Assembly: GCA_963921355.3 (NCBI GenBank)
Contig: OZ001190.1
Location: 2,108,001 to 2,172,000 of the forward strand
DNA length: 64,000 nucleotides
From: CAWUEZ02 sp963921355
GTDB taxonomy: Bacteria; Pseudomonadota; Alphaproteobacteria; Thalassobaculales; Thalassobaculaceae
Direction: 5' to 3'
Part shown: one piece after another, positions 44,794 to 53,257 of the stretch
How the letters are laid out: each line of letters opens with the position of its first letter
Position numbering within the stretch: the stretch's first letter is position 1
Program-made: the position numbers and the translations under genes
Notes under the pieces: model-generated
Database searches by the model: none
What the model was told of the DNA's origin: nothing
What the model saw: only the letters and a program-made list of their open reading frames with translations

Positions 44794-44828
44794 CAAAAAA
44801 AGAACCCGCCCGGCATCGCCGGGCGGGT
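44794..44828 (-). terminator. Rho-independent terminator for the minus-strand stress-protein gene
   Basis: ACCCGCCCGGC-ATC-GCCGGGCGGGT (44804-44828), 11 pairs. On the minus strand it is followed by TTCTTTTTTT. It may also slow plus-strand transcripts leaving mrpG. Confidence 0.88.
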
Positions 44829-44884
44829 CAAGGGTCGCATAAAGGGAGGAACAAGCGACCCGAACAGATCTGACACTTTGGGAG

Positions 44885-45840
44885 TTACCCGGAAATCAGG
44901 ACACTCATTCCCTGGTCGCGGATCAGCCGCTTCGTGGCGGTCGCGAGCCGGCGATCGGCGAACAACGGCGGCGATCCGACCCCAGCACGGCGGAGGTCGC
45001 ACCGGTCTCATGGATCACTTCCTGCAAGCCCTCAACCGGCGACCCGGCCACGACATGGGCGGTGGCTGACCGGCCCTGGCGGCGGGCATAGTTGAGGGCG
45101 TCGTCCAGGAGCCGCTTGACCCCGTCGTCCTCCGCCATCCAGGCTTCCTCGACCGAGTGCACCAGGTGGACTTCGGCGTTCTCCCAGAGCCCGAGCCGGA
45201 TGAAGGTCTTGAACGCCTGTGTCGATGCCAGAGATCCGTAGAGCCCGACAACGATGTGGTCGCTGGGCACGTAGGATTCGCCGATCGCCAGGATCGGCCC
45301 GGCGCCGAGCATCAGCACCTCGCTGACCCGTGCCTCGGCGTGGGAGATCACCCCATAGGTGAACCAGCCGTCGATCGGCAGCACGATCAGATCGTTGAAC
45401 TAAGTCTGGCGGGAGATCGCCTCGATGGGCTCGTCCTCGACCAGCGTGCACCGCACCGGAACACCGGCCTCGGCGCAGCCGTCCGCGACTTTCTTCAGCG
45501 AGGCCGTGGCACGCTCCTTCGACACCATCAACCGGCGCTCGCGCATGTCGCGGGCGAACGAGATGGCGCCCACAGGAACCGGGCCGGTCTGGTCGATCCG
45601 ACCGGTGTCGATGATTCCGAGGGCCGTGATTTCGGTGCTGTATCGGCGATGCATGTCGATCGCGAGCTTGATCTTGGCGGGCAGCGCCGGTGTTCCGGTG
45701 ATTCCGATCACCGCTGTCGCCAGGTTTCCGGAACGCGCCTGCGGTTCGATGGCGTCGCGCGGCGCGTCAGAGACGTTGCCGACCTGCGCCGCCACCTCAG
45801 AACCTTCGATTGCCGCGCGCTTCTGGGCCTGTGTGTCCAT
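44885..45840 (-). pseudogene. Universal stress protein (tandem USP domains) with in-frame TAG and a frameshift
   Basis: About 318 codons when repaired. First USP domain: NLATAVIGITGTPALPAKIK near residue 40 and ARDMRERRLMVSKERATASL. A TAG stands at 45400-45402, after EAISRQT and before FNDLIVLPIDGWFTYGVISH, in the same frame. The second domain has ILAIGESYVPSDHIVVGLYG and ends after a frame loss near 44960. One base added there gives FADRRLATATKRLIRDQGMS and VLISG, stop at 44885, which fits the USP C-terminus. Expression as a full protein would need both lesions to be absent or bypassed. Confidence 0.72.
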
Positions 45841-46087
45841 TGTCTGATCTCCCCTGCCTGTACGGACCTTTGGTCAGCAATCTGGTAGCCGGGAAGGAAT
45901 TCCGAAATTGGATGTTCTTGTCTTTTCAATCGGAATTTCCGATCAAAATGACCAACGGACTGCTGCGGGGAGTTTATCGGGGCGAGCTGAGGCCACTAAA
46001 TCAGCCGATTCCGGCGATTCTAGTGATCGAATAACTTGATCATATATAGAATTCCATCCGACAGATTGGATCAAATTTCGTCCGGCT

Positions 46088-46993
46088 TCAGGATTCGGAG
46101 TTCGCCATGCTGCGGCCTTTGGCGATCAGATCGGCACGCGGTGATGCGCCGAACCGTCGCGAATACTCACGGCTGAACTGGGTCGGACTGTCATATCCGA
46201 CCTCGAACGCGACCACCGACACGGAATGAGCCCCTTCGGCGAAGAGCCGACGCGCCTCCATCAGACGGAGGTCCTTCTGGTACTGCAGCGGTGTCGTCGC
46301 CGTCACCGACTTGAAGTGCTCGTGGAAGGAGGAGACGCTCATGCCTGCAATGTTGGCGAGGTCGGCGACGGCGAGGGTTGTCCTGAAATGCTGCCGGACA
46401 TGACCGAGCGCGCGCGAGATCCGGCTCGCATGGCTGTCGCGTCGCAGCAGGTTCCGCATCATCGCACCGTGGGGTGCCATGAGGGTGCGGAAGCGGATCT
46501 CCTTCAGGATCAAGGGCGCCAGCACCTCGAGTTCGACCGGGCGACCCACCAGGTTGAAGTAGCGGCTGACCGCTTCGACCAGAGCCGCGTCGGCGCCGCC
46601 GGTATCGATCGACAGCCCCTGGCGGCTGGGCAGCTCAGCTTTCTCGACGTCGCTGTAAAGGCTCCGGAGAACCCCGAGGTCGAGGGAGACGATCACACCG
46701 ATATAGGGAGTTTCGGGCGAGGCTTCGGTCACCCGGGAGACCACCGGCAGATCATGGCTCACAACGAGGGACTCGCCCGATCCATAGGACAACGACCGGT
46801 CGCCGATGGTTGCCTCTTTCCGCCCTCCCAGAATCAGGCAGACCGCTGGCGTGTAGACGACACATTCCAGGGTGGTGGGATGGTCGTACTGCACCACCGT
46901 CAAACCGGGCACGCCGACACCGAACGGCCGGCCCTTGTCGCCGGATGTCTCGGTATAGCGCCTGACCTGGTCAGCGAAGTCAGTGAGTTTCAT
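46088..46993 (-). CDS. AraC-family transcriptional regulator (AraC_N type)
   Basis: 301 residues from the ATG at 46993 (frame open to 47059). N-terminal AraC-type effector domain (VQYDHPTTLECVVYTPAVCL, GSGESLVVSHDLPVVSRVTE). C-terminal double helix-turn-helix: VRQHFRTTLAVADLANIAGM SVSSF and LMEARRLFAEGAHSVSVVAF, then FEVGYDSPTQFSREYSRRFG. Divergent from the molybdoenzyme genes; such regulators commonly activate the neighbouring alcohol or aldehyde oxidation genes, so it is the likely regulator (inference). Confidence 0.88.
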   Translation of the reverse strand: MKLTDFADQVRRYTETSGDKGRPFGVGVPGLTVVQYDHPTTLECVVYTPAVCLILGGRKEATIGDRSLSYGSGESLVVSHDLPVVSRVTEASPETPYIGVIVSLDLGVLRSLYSDVEKAELPSRQGLSIDTGGADAALVEAVSRYFNLVGRPVELEVLAPLILKEIRFRTLMAPHGAMMRNLLRRDSHASRISRALGHVRQHFRTTLAVADLANIAGMSVSSFHEHFKSVTATTPLQYQKDLRLMEARRLFAEGAHSVSVVAFEVGYDSPTQFSREYSRRFGASPRADLIAKGRSMANSES

Positions 46994-47371
46994 AAGCCGA
47001 TGTCTCCACGTCTGACCTCTAACCGGCAATTGGGGGTCGATCACGCGCAAACTCGGCAAATCGGAGAATTAGGCAGATCTTCTGGAGAATGCTGCAGGAA
47101 CGGGAAGCGCGTGGACGCCTATATAGTGCCCCATGGTCGCCGATACGCTGCAGTCCCGGGTTCTCGATACGCCATGGTCGGCCGGCATGGTTGGAAGACC
47201 GTGCAGAGCGCGGACCAGCGCGTCCGTGACGCGATCCCGTCGACAGACCATGGCACAACGTCATCCGATCGTCGCGACAGCAACTCTTGACCATTGCCGC
47301 CGCCTACCCACGTGCAGTTGAAAATCCGGCTCTCAAGACCTCGAGGAAGACTTCTAGCAGGGAGACTTTGA
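46994..47371. other. Divergent intergenic region araC-type regulator / molybdoenzyme
   Basis: 378 bases with no supportable gene. Must hold the promoters of both divergent units. Short CATGG/CCATG dyads occur near 47130-47185 (GCCCCATGGTCG, CGCCATGGTCGG) and could be half-sites for the AraC-type regulator. An AGGGAGA ribosome site lies just before the plus-strand start at 47372. Confidence 0.5.
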
Positions 47372-47830
47372 ATGGCCCGCTTCACACTCAACGGCGTCCA
47401 GCAGGATCTGGACGTCGATCCGGACATGCCCTTGCTTTGGGCGATCCGCGACCATGCCGGTCTGACCGGCACCAAGTTCGGCTGCGGTCTCGCGCAGTGC
47501 GGCGCCTGCACCGTTCACTGGGACGGCCTGCCGGTCCGCGCCTGCCAGACCCTGGTCTCCGACGTCGAAGGTGCTGAGATCACCACGATCGAGGGGGTGT
47601 CCGGTGATGTTGCCGAGACCGTCCAGAAGGTCTGGGCGGAGCTCGACGTGCCGCAATGCGGCTACTGCCAGTCCGGCCAGATCATGTCGGCGGCGGCCCT
47701 TCTGGCCGAAACCCCCAAGCCGAGCGACGAGGACATCGACGGCGCCATGTCCGGCAACCTCTGCCGGTGCGGCACCTATCAGCGCATTCGCGCCGCGATC
47801 CACGAAGCCGCACGCCGGTTGGAGGCCTGA
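47372..47830 (+). CDS. iorA: (2Fe-2S) subunit of an isoquinoline 1-oxidoreductase / aldehyde-oxidase-type molybdoenzyme
   Basis: 152 residues, the normal length. The plant-type cluster uses the cysteines in GTKFGCGLAQCGACTVHWDG and ACQTL; the second cluster uses CGYCQSGQIM and LCRCGTYQRIRAAI. It passes electrons from the molybdenum site. The partner catalytic subunit follows 19 bases downstream. No FAD subunit is present, as in IorAB-type enzymes, which use a membrane or cytochrome electron acceptor. Confidence 0.93.
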   Translation: MARFTLNGVQQDLDVDPDMPLLWAIRDHAGLTGTKFGCGLAQCGACTVHWDGLPVRACQTLVSDVEGAEITTIEGVSGDVAETVQKVWAELDVPQCGYCQSGQIMSAAALLAETPKPSDEDIDGAMSGNLCRCGTYQRIRAAIHEAARRLEA

Positions 47831-47848
47831 GACCATGTTGATGATCGT

Positions 47849-50035
47849 ATGATTGCCGCCCAGACCGTGTCTTCGGACGGACCGGATATCGGCCGCCGCG
47901 GCTTCCTTCTGGGGACCGCCGCCACCGCCGCCGGCCTCGCCATCGGTTTCCGCCCCCTCGCCGCCGCCGCGAACGCGACGCCGGCCCAGGATCCGTTCGC
48001 CGCCTACCTGACCATCGATGAGGACGACACGGTGACGGTCCTGTCCTCGCAGTTCGACATGGGCCAGGGCTCCTATCACGGGCTCGCCACCCTGGTGGTC
48101 GAAGAGCTCGACCTCGATTGGGCCCAGGTCACCGTCGTCGGCGCCAGCGGCAACCCCGCGCTCTACGGCAACCTGATGTGGGGCGGCGCCATCCAGGGAT
48201 CCGGCGGGTCGACCTCCATGGCGACATCCTGGAACCGCTATCGCACCGCCGCCGCGACGGCGCGCCGCATGCTGACCGAGGCCGCCGCCGAGGCCTGGGG
48301 CGTGTCGGCCGACAGCGTCACGATCGAGGCCGGACAGCTGCGTCATGCCGCCTCGGGTCGGACCTCCGGGCTCGGCGCCTTCGCCCGCGCCGCGGCGTCC
48401 CGGCCGGTTCCGGCCGACGTGCCGCTCAAGCCGGCGACGGCGTGGACTCAGATCGGCAATGCCGACCTCAAGCGCTACGACGTCGTGCCGAAGACCCGCG
48501 GCGAGCAGGACTTCACCATCGACGTGACTCTGCCGGACATGGTGACCGCCACCATGATCCATCCGCCGAAATTCGGCGCCACCGTCGCGGCGTTCGATGC
48601 GACTGATGCCAAGGCCGTTTCCGGTGTCGTCGACGTGGTCAGCGTCCCCTCGGGCATCGCGGTCGTCGCCACCGACATGTGGAGCGCGATCAAGGCCCGG
48701 GATCTGGTGTCCGTGACCTGGGATGAGAGCACGGCGGAGAGCCGGGGCTCGGAGGAGATCCTGGCGGAATATCGTGACCTGGCGACCATGCCGCCGGTGG
48801 CCTCCGCCCGGAACGACGGCGATACCGCGGCGGCCCTCGCCTCGGCCGCAACCGTGGTGGAGAGCCAGTTCGAGTTCCCCTACCTCGCCCACGCCGCGCT
48901 GGAGCCGCTGAACGCGGTCGTGCGGATGAACGCCGACGGGACCCTGGAGATCTGGAGCGGCCACCAGCTGCCCGACGTCAACCAGAACGTCGCCGCGGCG
49001 ATCGCCGAGGTCGAGCCGGCCAAGGTGAAGCTGCACACCCTGAAGACCGGCGGCGGGTTCGGCCGGCGGGCGACCCCGTCCGGCGACATTGCCGCCGAGG
49101 CCGTGCACGTCGCCAAGGCCATCGGCTGGCGCCATCCGGTGCGCCTGCAGTGGACCCGCGAGAACGACATGCGCGGCGGCTATTACCGGCCGGCCTATGT
49201 TCACCGCATGCGGGCCGGGCTGGATGCCGAAGGCAACCTGATCGCCTGGGAGAACCACATCGTCGGCCAGTCGATTGTCGCCGGCACCCCCTTCGCCGGC
49301 CTGATCCAGGACGGTGTCGACAAGACCTCGGTCGAAGGGGCGTCCAACATCCCCTATGCGATCCCGAACATCTCGGTCGGGCTGACCACCGCCGAGGTGA
49401 AGATCCCGGTGCTCTGGTGGCGCTCGGTGGGCCACACCCATACCGCCTACACGACCGAGGTGTTCATCGATCAGATCGCCGAGGCGGCGGGGGCCGACCC
49501 GGTCGCGTTCCGCCTGAAACTGCTGGCGAACCATCCACGCCATGCCGGGGTGCTCCGCCTGGCGGCCGAGAAGGCCGGCTGGGGGAAACCGCTGCCCGAG
49601 GGCCGGAAGTTCGGCGTCGCCGTCCACGAGAGCTTCGCCTCCTACGTGGCCCAGGTGACGGAGATGTCGATGGAGGACGGTGAGCCCAAGGTCCACCGGG
49701 TGGTGGCCGCCGTCGACTGCGGCATCGCCATCAACCCCGACACCATCAAGGCGCAGGTCGAAGGCGGCATCGCCTGGGGCCTGGGCTCGATCCTGCAGGA
49801 AGAGCTGACGCTGACCGATGGGGAGGTCGACCAGGGGAACTACGACACCTACACCCCGCTCCGGATCGACCAGATGCCGAAAGTCGAGGTCCACATCGTG
49901 GAGAGCACGGAGTCGCCGACCGGCATCGGGGAACCCGGCGTGCCGCCGATCGCCCCCGCCGTCGCCAACGGCGTCGCCGCCCTGACCGGCCAGCGGGTCA
50001 CCCGCCTGCCATTCGCGAAGGGGCTGAACGTTTAG
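47849..50035 (+). CDS. iorB: Molybdopterin-binding catalytic subunit, isoquinoline 1-oxidoreductase beta / aldehyde-oxidase type
   Basis: 728 residues. Twin-arginine signal IGRRGFLLGTAATAAGLAIG, so the heterodimer is exported folded and the small subunit hitch-hikes. Catalytic features: QFDMGQGSYHGLATLVVEEL, GGAIQGSGGSTSMATSWNRY, HTLKTGGGFGRRATPSGDIA, IPVLWWRSVGHTHTAYTTEV, and VDCGIAINPDTIKAQVEGGI with GIGEPGVPPIAPAVANGVAA carrying the active-site glutamate. Would hydroxylate an N-heterocycle or oxidise an aldehyde; substrate unknown. A 5-codon frame (MLMIV) starting at 47835 overlaps the iorB start as ATGA. Confidence 0.92.
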   Translation: MIAAQTVSSDGPDIGRRGFLLGTAATAAGLAIGFRPLAAAANATPAQDPFAAYLTIDEDDTVTVLSSQFDMGQGSYHGLATLVVEELDLDWAQVTVVGASGNPALYGNLMWGGAIQGSGGSTSMATSWNRYRTAAATARRMLTEAAAEAWGVSADSVTIEAGQLRHAASGRTSGLGAFARAAASRPVPADVPLKPATAWTQIGNADLKRYDVVPKTRGEQDFTIDVTLPDMVTATMIHPPKFGATVAAFDATDAKAVSGVVDVVSVPSGIAVVATDMWSAIKARDLVSVTWDESTAESRGSEEILAEYRDLATMPPVASARNDGDTAAALASAATVVESQFEFPYLAHAALEPLNAVVRMNADGTLEIWSGHQLPDVNQNVAAAIAEVEPAKVKLHTLKTGGGFGRRATPSGDIAAEAVHVAKAIGWRHPVRLQWTRENDMRGGYYRPAYVHRMRAGLDAEGNLIAWENHIVGQSIVAGTPFAGLIQDGVDKTSVEGASNIPYAIPNISVGLTTAEVKIPVLWWRSVGHTHTAYTTEVFIDQIAEAAGADPVAFRLKLLANHPRHAGVLRLAAEKAGWGKPLPEGRKFGVAVHESFASYVAQVTEMSMEDGEPKVHRVVAAVDCGIAINPDTIKAQVEGGIAWGLGSILQEELTLTDGEVDQGNYDTYTPLRIDQMPKVEVHIVESTESPTGIGEPGVPPIAPAVANGVAALTGQRVTRLPFAKGLNV

Positions 50036-50103
50036 GGCCTGAACGTGTAGGGCTTGAACGTCCGGCGCCGGGCCCTAATTCCGGTATCGCTGTCGACCAT
50101 GAA

Positions 50104-50148
50104 GATCGGCCGGTCGGGGTCAGCCCCCTGATCGGCCGATCGGCTTTT
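50104..50148 (+). terminator. Terminator after iorB
   Basis: GATCGGCCG (50104-50112) pairs with CGGCCGATC (50133-50141), with inner GGGG/CCCC pairing, followed by GGCTTTT. It lies about 70 bases after the iorB stop. Direct repeats of CTGAACGT occur between the stop and the hairpin. Confidence 0.75.
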
Positions 50149-50156
50149 GCGGCGCC

Positions 50157-50293
50157 TAGAGCAGATCCGTGTCCGATGGAATCGCTCTCGGCGATCCATC
50201 TGACCGGTGAATCTGCTCTAACTCTATGACTTAGATCGGATTCACATGGTCTTTCGGAAACCAGAGTGTTTCCGTCGAACCATGATCCGATCT
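50157..50293. repeat. Pair of long imperfect intergenic palindromes
   Basis: First: TAGAGCAGAT (50157-50166) with ATCTGCTCTA (50211-50220), inner GATGG-ATCGC pairing. Second: AGATCGGAT (50233-50241) with ATCCGATCT (50285-50293), inner CATGGT/ACCATG and CGGAAAC/GTTTCCG. Nested arms with preserved symmetry suggest a dispersed repeat family or small non-autonomous element. It sits between host DNA and the phage late block. Confidence 0.7.
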
Positions 50294-50318
50294 GGTCGCC
50301 CGGACCCAGAGCAGGGAC

Positions 50319-50420
50319 TCACAGCAGTAAGCGATCCAGGTCGACGCTGTTCACGCCGACCAGCGTGATGGTCCCGCCCCCGGCGATGCTGAGTTGAAGA
50401 TCGTCGGTACCGTCGCTCAA
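50319..50420 (-). pseudogene. Remnant of the C-terminus of an RTX/secreted protein
   Basis: The minus-strand frame ends SDGTDDLQLSIAGGGTITLV then GVNSVDLDRLLL and stop. This resembles the terminal segment of hemolysin-type calcium-binding (RTX) proteins secreted by type I systems. No start or calcium-repeat region is attached: upstream lies a terminator and then phage genes. It looks like the leftover 3' end of a host gene cut by the insertion of the phage block. Confidence 0.5.
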
Positions 50421-50422
50421 AC

Positions 50423-50453
50423 CAAAAAGAAAGCGGCGCCGAACGGCGCCGCA
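50423..50453 (-). terminator. Rho-independent terminator of the phage late block
   Basis: GCGGCGCC-GAAC-GGCGCCGC (50434-50453), 8 perfect pairs, followed on the minus strand by TTTCTTTTTGG. It is placed after the last phage gene (DUF1353, stop at 50595) and thus marks the end of late transcription. Confidence 0.85.
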
Positions 50454-50473
50454 AGTTGAACAGGGAGGATCCC

Positions 50474-50587
50474 ATGAGAAGGATCGAAGACGTTTGCCTG
50501 TTCGGCAGAACCGCAAACGTCCGGAAATGCATGGAGGAACCAAAGGGGGGGTTCCACGCAATCCCCACTCTAGGTGGAGACTGCTAA
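50474..50587 (+). CDS. Possible 37-residue plus-strand peptide over a hairpin
   Basis: Starts MRRIEDVCLFGRTANVRKCM after a GGGAGGA ribosome site at good spacing. The coding bases include GACGTTTGC (50489-50497) and GCAAACGTC (50513-50521), a perfect 9-bp stem. It could equally be a non-coding hairpin at the end of the phage block. No family recognised; weak support. Confidence 0.3.
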   Translation: MRRIEDVCLFGRTANVRKCMEEPKGGFHAIPTLGGDC

Positions 50588-50594
50588 AGAATGG

Positions 50595-50996
50595 TTAACG
50601 CCCACGCTGTTTTTTCACCCGATCGGCGCGGAAAGATTTCCCGCCGCCAATTCGGACCGCCGCATGAAGGATGTGGCGCCTGATCGGCGCGACCCCGCGG
50701 ACCGCGAGCGCCTCGAGAAACACCCGGTCGGCATCCCGGCGTGTGACCCCCGGAAAGGCGCCGGCGCTGGACTCCGAGTAGAGGAAATCATGGATCAGCG
50801 CCGGCTTGGTGTGGTCGCCGTCGACGGAGACATACCAACGCGCGAACCAGGGCACCGAGGCGAGGTCGGTCTCGAAGCCGGCCGGAACCTCTATCCAGCG
50901 CGCCAGCGTGGTCGAGCGATAGCGGAACGGGGCCGCCAGCGCCCAGGCCCGGCCGTTCAGCTTTCGCAGGACGAGGTTTTCCGGAAACCGCTCCAT
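50595..50996 (-). CDS. DUF1353 phage protein
   Basis: 133 residues (MERFPENLVLRKLNGRAWAL). Family motif FETDLASVPWFARWYVSVDG and DHTKPALIHDFLYSES, then TRRDADRVFLEALAVRGVA. DUF1353 proteins are common near lysis and tail genes of podo- and siphoviruses; function unknown. Last gene of the late operon, followed by the terminator at 50423-50453. Confidence 0.82.
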   Translation of the reverse strand: MERFPENLVLRKLNGRAWALAAPFRYRSTTLARWIEVPAGFETDLASVPWFARWYVSVDGDHTKPALIHDFLYSESSAGAFPGVTRRDADRVFLEALAVRGVAPIRRHILHAAVRIGGGKSFRADRVKKQRGR

Positions 50997-50999
50997 GGC

Positions 51000-51215
51000 T
51001 CAGGCCTCCGGCGCGGGGCACAGGACGATCGGCTCGCCGTTCGACACAACGTCCCGGGTCGCCCGCTTTCCGGCATCACTGATGCCGAGGCAGTAGGCCG
51101 TGCGGATGGCCGCCGCACCGCCCAGCGCGGCCTGAAGAACTGCCGGCGCACTTGCGCAGGCGGACAAGGCGCCGAGAAGCGCGACGACGAGCGCCGCGTT
51201 GGCTAGGAGTTTCAT
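51000..51215 (-). CDS. Small phage lipoprotein (Rz1/spanin-like)
   Basis: 71 residues. Lipoprotein signal MKLLANAALVVALLGALSAC with a lipobox (LSAC) near residue 20, then a short mature part with two more cysteines. Between a holin-like and a DUF1353 gene, which fits an outer-membrane spanin, but there is no matching inner-membrane Rz and no Pro-rich stretch, so the assignment is tentative. Confidence 0.55.
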   Translation of the reverse strand: MKLLANAALVVALLGALSACASAPAVLQAALGGAAAIRTAYCLGISDAGKRATRDVVSNGEPIVLCPAPEA

Positions 51216-51266
51216 GACGACCTCGCTGATCTGTGTGGGATGGTGTCGGCGTGGAAATGTCGGGCG

Positions 51267-51479
51267 TCAGCGGTGTAGGCGGTCCAGCGCCCAGGCCCCG
51301 GCGGCGACCACCGCGGTCAGGACCACCCCCAGTTTCATCAGCACCCAGAACCCGCCGCGCCCCATGTTCAGGGCCGCCTTCAGCTCGGCGGTATCGGCGC
51401 GGATCACCCGGATGTCGTCGCGCATGTCGACGATCGCCTGCTCGGCCTTGGCGAGCCGGTCGCGTTCCTCGGGGCTCAA
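51267..51479 (-). CDS. Holin-like phage membrane protein
   Basis: 70 residues. An N-terminal charged coiled coil (MSPEERDRLAKAEQAIVDMR, DDIRVIRADTAELKAAL) followed by a single span (FWVLMKLGVVLTAVVAAGAW) and a basic end (LDRLHR). This layout matches small phage holin/anchor proteins of the haemolysin-XhlA type. Overlaps the stop of the next upstream gene by four bases. Confidence 0.6.
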   Translation of the reverse strand: MSPEERDRLAKAEQAIVDMRDDIRVIRADTAELKAALNMGRGGFWVLMKLGVVLTAVVAAGAWALDRLHR

Positions 51480-51802
51480 GAGGGCTCACCCGATTGGCTG
51501 GGGTCGAGGTTCGGCGGGTTGCGATCCGGCGGGTCGATCGCCGTCCAGGCTTCGCCATGGTCGACGGCGCGCGTGCAGCCGTCAGCGCGGCGGACCAGCA
51601 GCGTCCAGGTTCCCGATCGCGGGTTGGCGAGGGTGACGACGGCATGGCCGCGGGCGCTGAGGGCCAGGGACACCGGCTGCTCGCCATAGCGCGCGGCCGC
51701 GTCGGCCAGCAACGCGTGATAGTCGAGGCAGCGCGGCTGCGCCGCGGCCGGCCCGGCCACCACGCACAGGCCGATCGCCGCCGGTATCAGACGGTGGAAC
51801 AT
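51476..51802 (-). CDS. Secreted hypothetical phage-block protein
   Basis: 108 residues with a signal peptide (MFHRLIPAAIGLCVVAGPAA, cleavage near AAAQP). The mature part has a short helical region (CLDYHALLADAAARYGEQPV) and a beta-rich part (VVTLANPRSGTWTLLVRRAD), with two cysteines that may pair. No family recognised. Position beside holin and lipoprotein genes suggests a role in lysis or superinfection exclusion (inference). Confidence 0.5.
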   Translation of the reverse strand: MFHRLIPAAIGLCVVAGPAAAQPRCLDYHALLADAAARYGEQPVSLALSARGHAVVTLANPRSGTWTLLVRRADGCTRAVDHGEAWTAIDPPDRNPPNLDPSQSGEPS

Positions 51803-51884
51803 GGTCGGTCTCCAGGTTCGGGAGGTTCAGGAAAACGTCAGCGCCGCCGGGTCTGGCGGCGGTACGATCCGACCGGATCAGGCT

Positions 51885-53195
51885 CTAGACCTCGCCGCGC
51901 GCGATCCCGGCGAGCGAGCGCTGGCCGCGGCGATCCGTGAGCAGGGTCGCGAGATCGGCCGGTTCAAGGCGGGAGAGTTCGGCCGCCCCCGGGCTCCTCT
52001 CGATCAGTCGCAACCCGGTCGCCAACCGGGACCGTTCGGTCGGATCCAGGGACCGCCAGCGTCGACTGTCCTGCAGGGTCCGCAGGGCCCGAACCGGATC
52101 GACGGCGCCGGTCCGCGGATCTGCCGCGGCGGTCAGCGCCCCTTCGACCCAGGCGCGCCGCGCGATCGACGGATGCGAGGCCTTGGGATGCCCGCGACCC
52201 TGGCCGGCGGCGGCAATGGTGGCACCGACGAGGCCGCCGGCTCCCATCCTGTCCGCCAGACCATCGGTGAGACCGCGATCGCGGTCGTAGCCGACGCCCT
52301 GGGGGCCGGCAATCGCATTCCGCGCCGCCCCTTCGATGGCCGACTTCACCGTGCCGTCGACAAGACCGTCCAGCGCCCGATCGCTGGCCCGGTCCAGAAG
52401 GCCGCCGGGCTCACCGCGAACAGACCGCATCTGTCGGCCGACGGGCAGCACCCTCGACACGGGCAGGGCCTCGGTCGCGGTCCCGATGATGCGGGCCTTC
52501 ACCGCCGCCCGGCGCGCGTCCTCCGGTGACGCGCCAAAGTCCAACGCTTCATCATGGGCGTTCCCACTGTTCGCCGCGCCGGCGACCAAGGCGCTGCCAA
52601 CGACTGCGGGCACCCTGGCAAGGAGAGACGCACCGCCACCCGCCAGAACTGGAACCGCCGCGCCCGCCGCCTCGAAGAACTTGGAGGAGGGGTCGTCGTC
52701 ACGGGTGGAATCCGTCGGCATGGCCAGGGCCTCCTGGCCCGACTCGGAGAACTCGTAGAACGGATGCCGCGTCGGGTCTCCGCCCGCACGCGCCCCGAGG
52801 AACTCGCCTTGGCGCTTGCGGTCCGCCGTCTCGGCCGCGACGGCCTGGCGCTGCCGGAGGCCTTCCAACCGCTGTTGAAGGCCTAGCCGTTCAACCTCGT
52901 CGAGGGTCGGGTCGGCAAGCGCGGCTTCGACACGCGCGATGCGCGCGGCATCGGCGTCCGCGGCCTGCTGGTCCCCGGCGGCGCGATGGTCGGCCACATC
53001 CTGAATGAACAGGGCGGTCCCCTTGCCGGCGTCGGCAGCCGTGCCGACCGCACTGTTCGCGAACCGCCCGGCCTTGTCGGGAAGCCAGGCCATCTCGGGC
53101 TCCACTGCCTCGCGCCGGCCCAGCTTGCGACCCCCGACAAGGGATTCCGGGCGGTTCCGTCGGCGGTTCGCCCGACGTCGTCGTGCTGCCGTCAT
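51885..53195 (-). CDS. Phage internal virion / DNA-injection-type protein
   Basis: 436 residues, start with AGGAGAA upstream. Basic N-terminus (MTAARRRRANRRRNRPESLV), then a long Ala-rich helical stretch with heptads (QQAADADAARIARVEAALAD, VERLGLQQRLEGLRQRQ), a hydrophobic Gly/Ala segment (FFEAAGAAVPVLAGGGASLL) that could insert into membrane, and an Arg/Leu-rich helical C-terminus. This composition is typical of ejected virion proteins encoded after the tail genes in podoviruses. No enzymatic motif seen. Confidence 0.6.
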   Translation of the reverse strand: MTAARRRRANRRRNRPESLVGGRKLGRREAVEPEMAWLPDKAGRFANSAVGTAADAGKGTALFIQDVADHRAAGDQQAADADAARIARVEAALADPTLDEVERLGLQQRLEGLRQRQAVAAETADRKRQGEFLGARAGGDPTRHPFYEFSESGQEALAMPTDSTRDDDPSSKFFEAAGAAVPVLAGGGASLLARVPAVVGSALVAGAANSGNAHDEALDFGASPEDARRAAVKARIIGTATEALPVSRVLPVGRQMRSVRGEPGGLLDRASDRALDGLVDGTVKSAIEGAARNAIAGPQGVGYDRDRGLTDGLADRMGAGGLVGATIAAAGQGRGHPKASHPSIARRAWVEGALTAAADPRTGAVDPVRALRTLQDSRRWRSLDPTERSRLATGLRLIERSPGAAELSRLEPADLATLLTDRRGQRSLAGIARGEV

Positions 53196-53257
53196 TCCGG
53201 TTCTCCTGGGTTCTCTGGCGCATGGTTTTCTGGCGAAAGCTCGCTGCGACCGGCCTG

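Noticed and set aside
47354..49894. 846-codon minus-strand frame antisense to the molybdoenzyme genes
   Set aside because: High GC leaves stops rare on the opposite strand. The sequence has no motif, no ribosome site and mirrors iorA/iorB codons.
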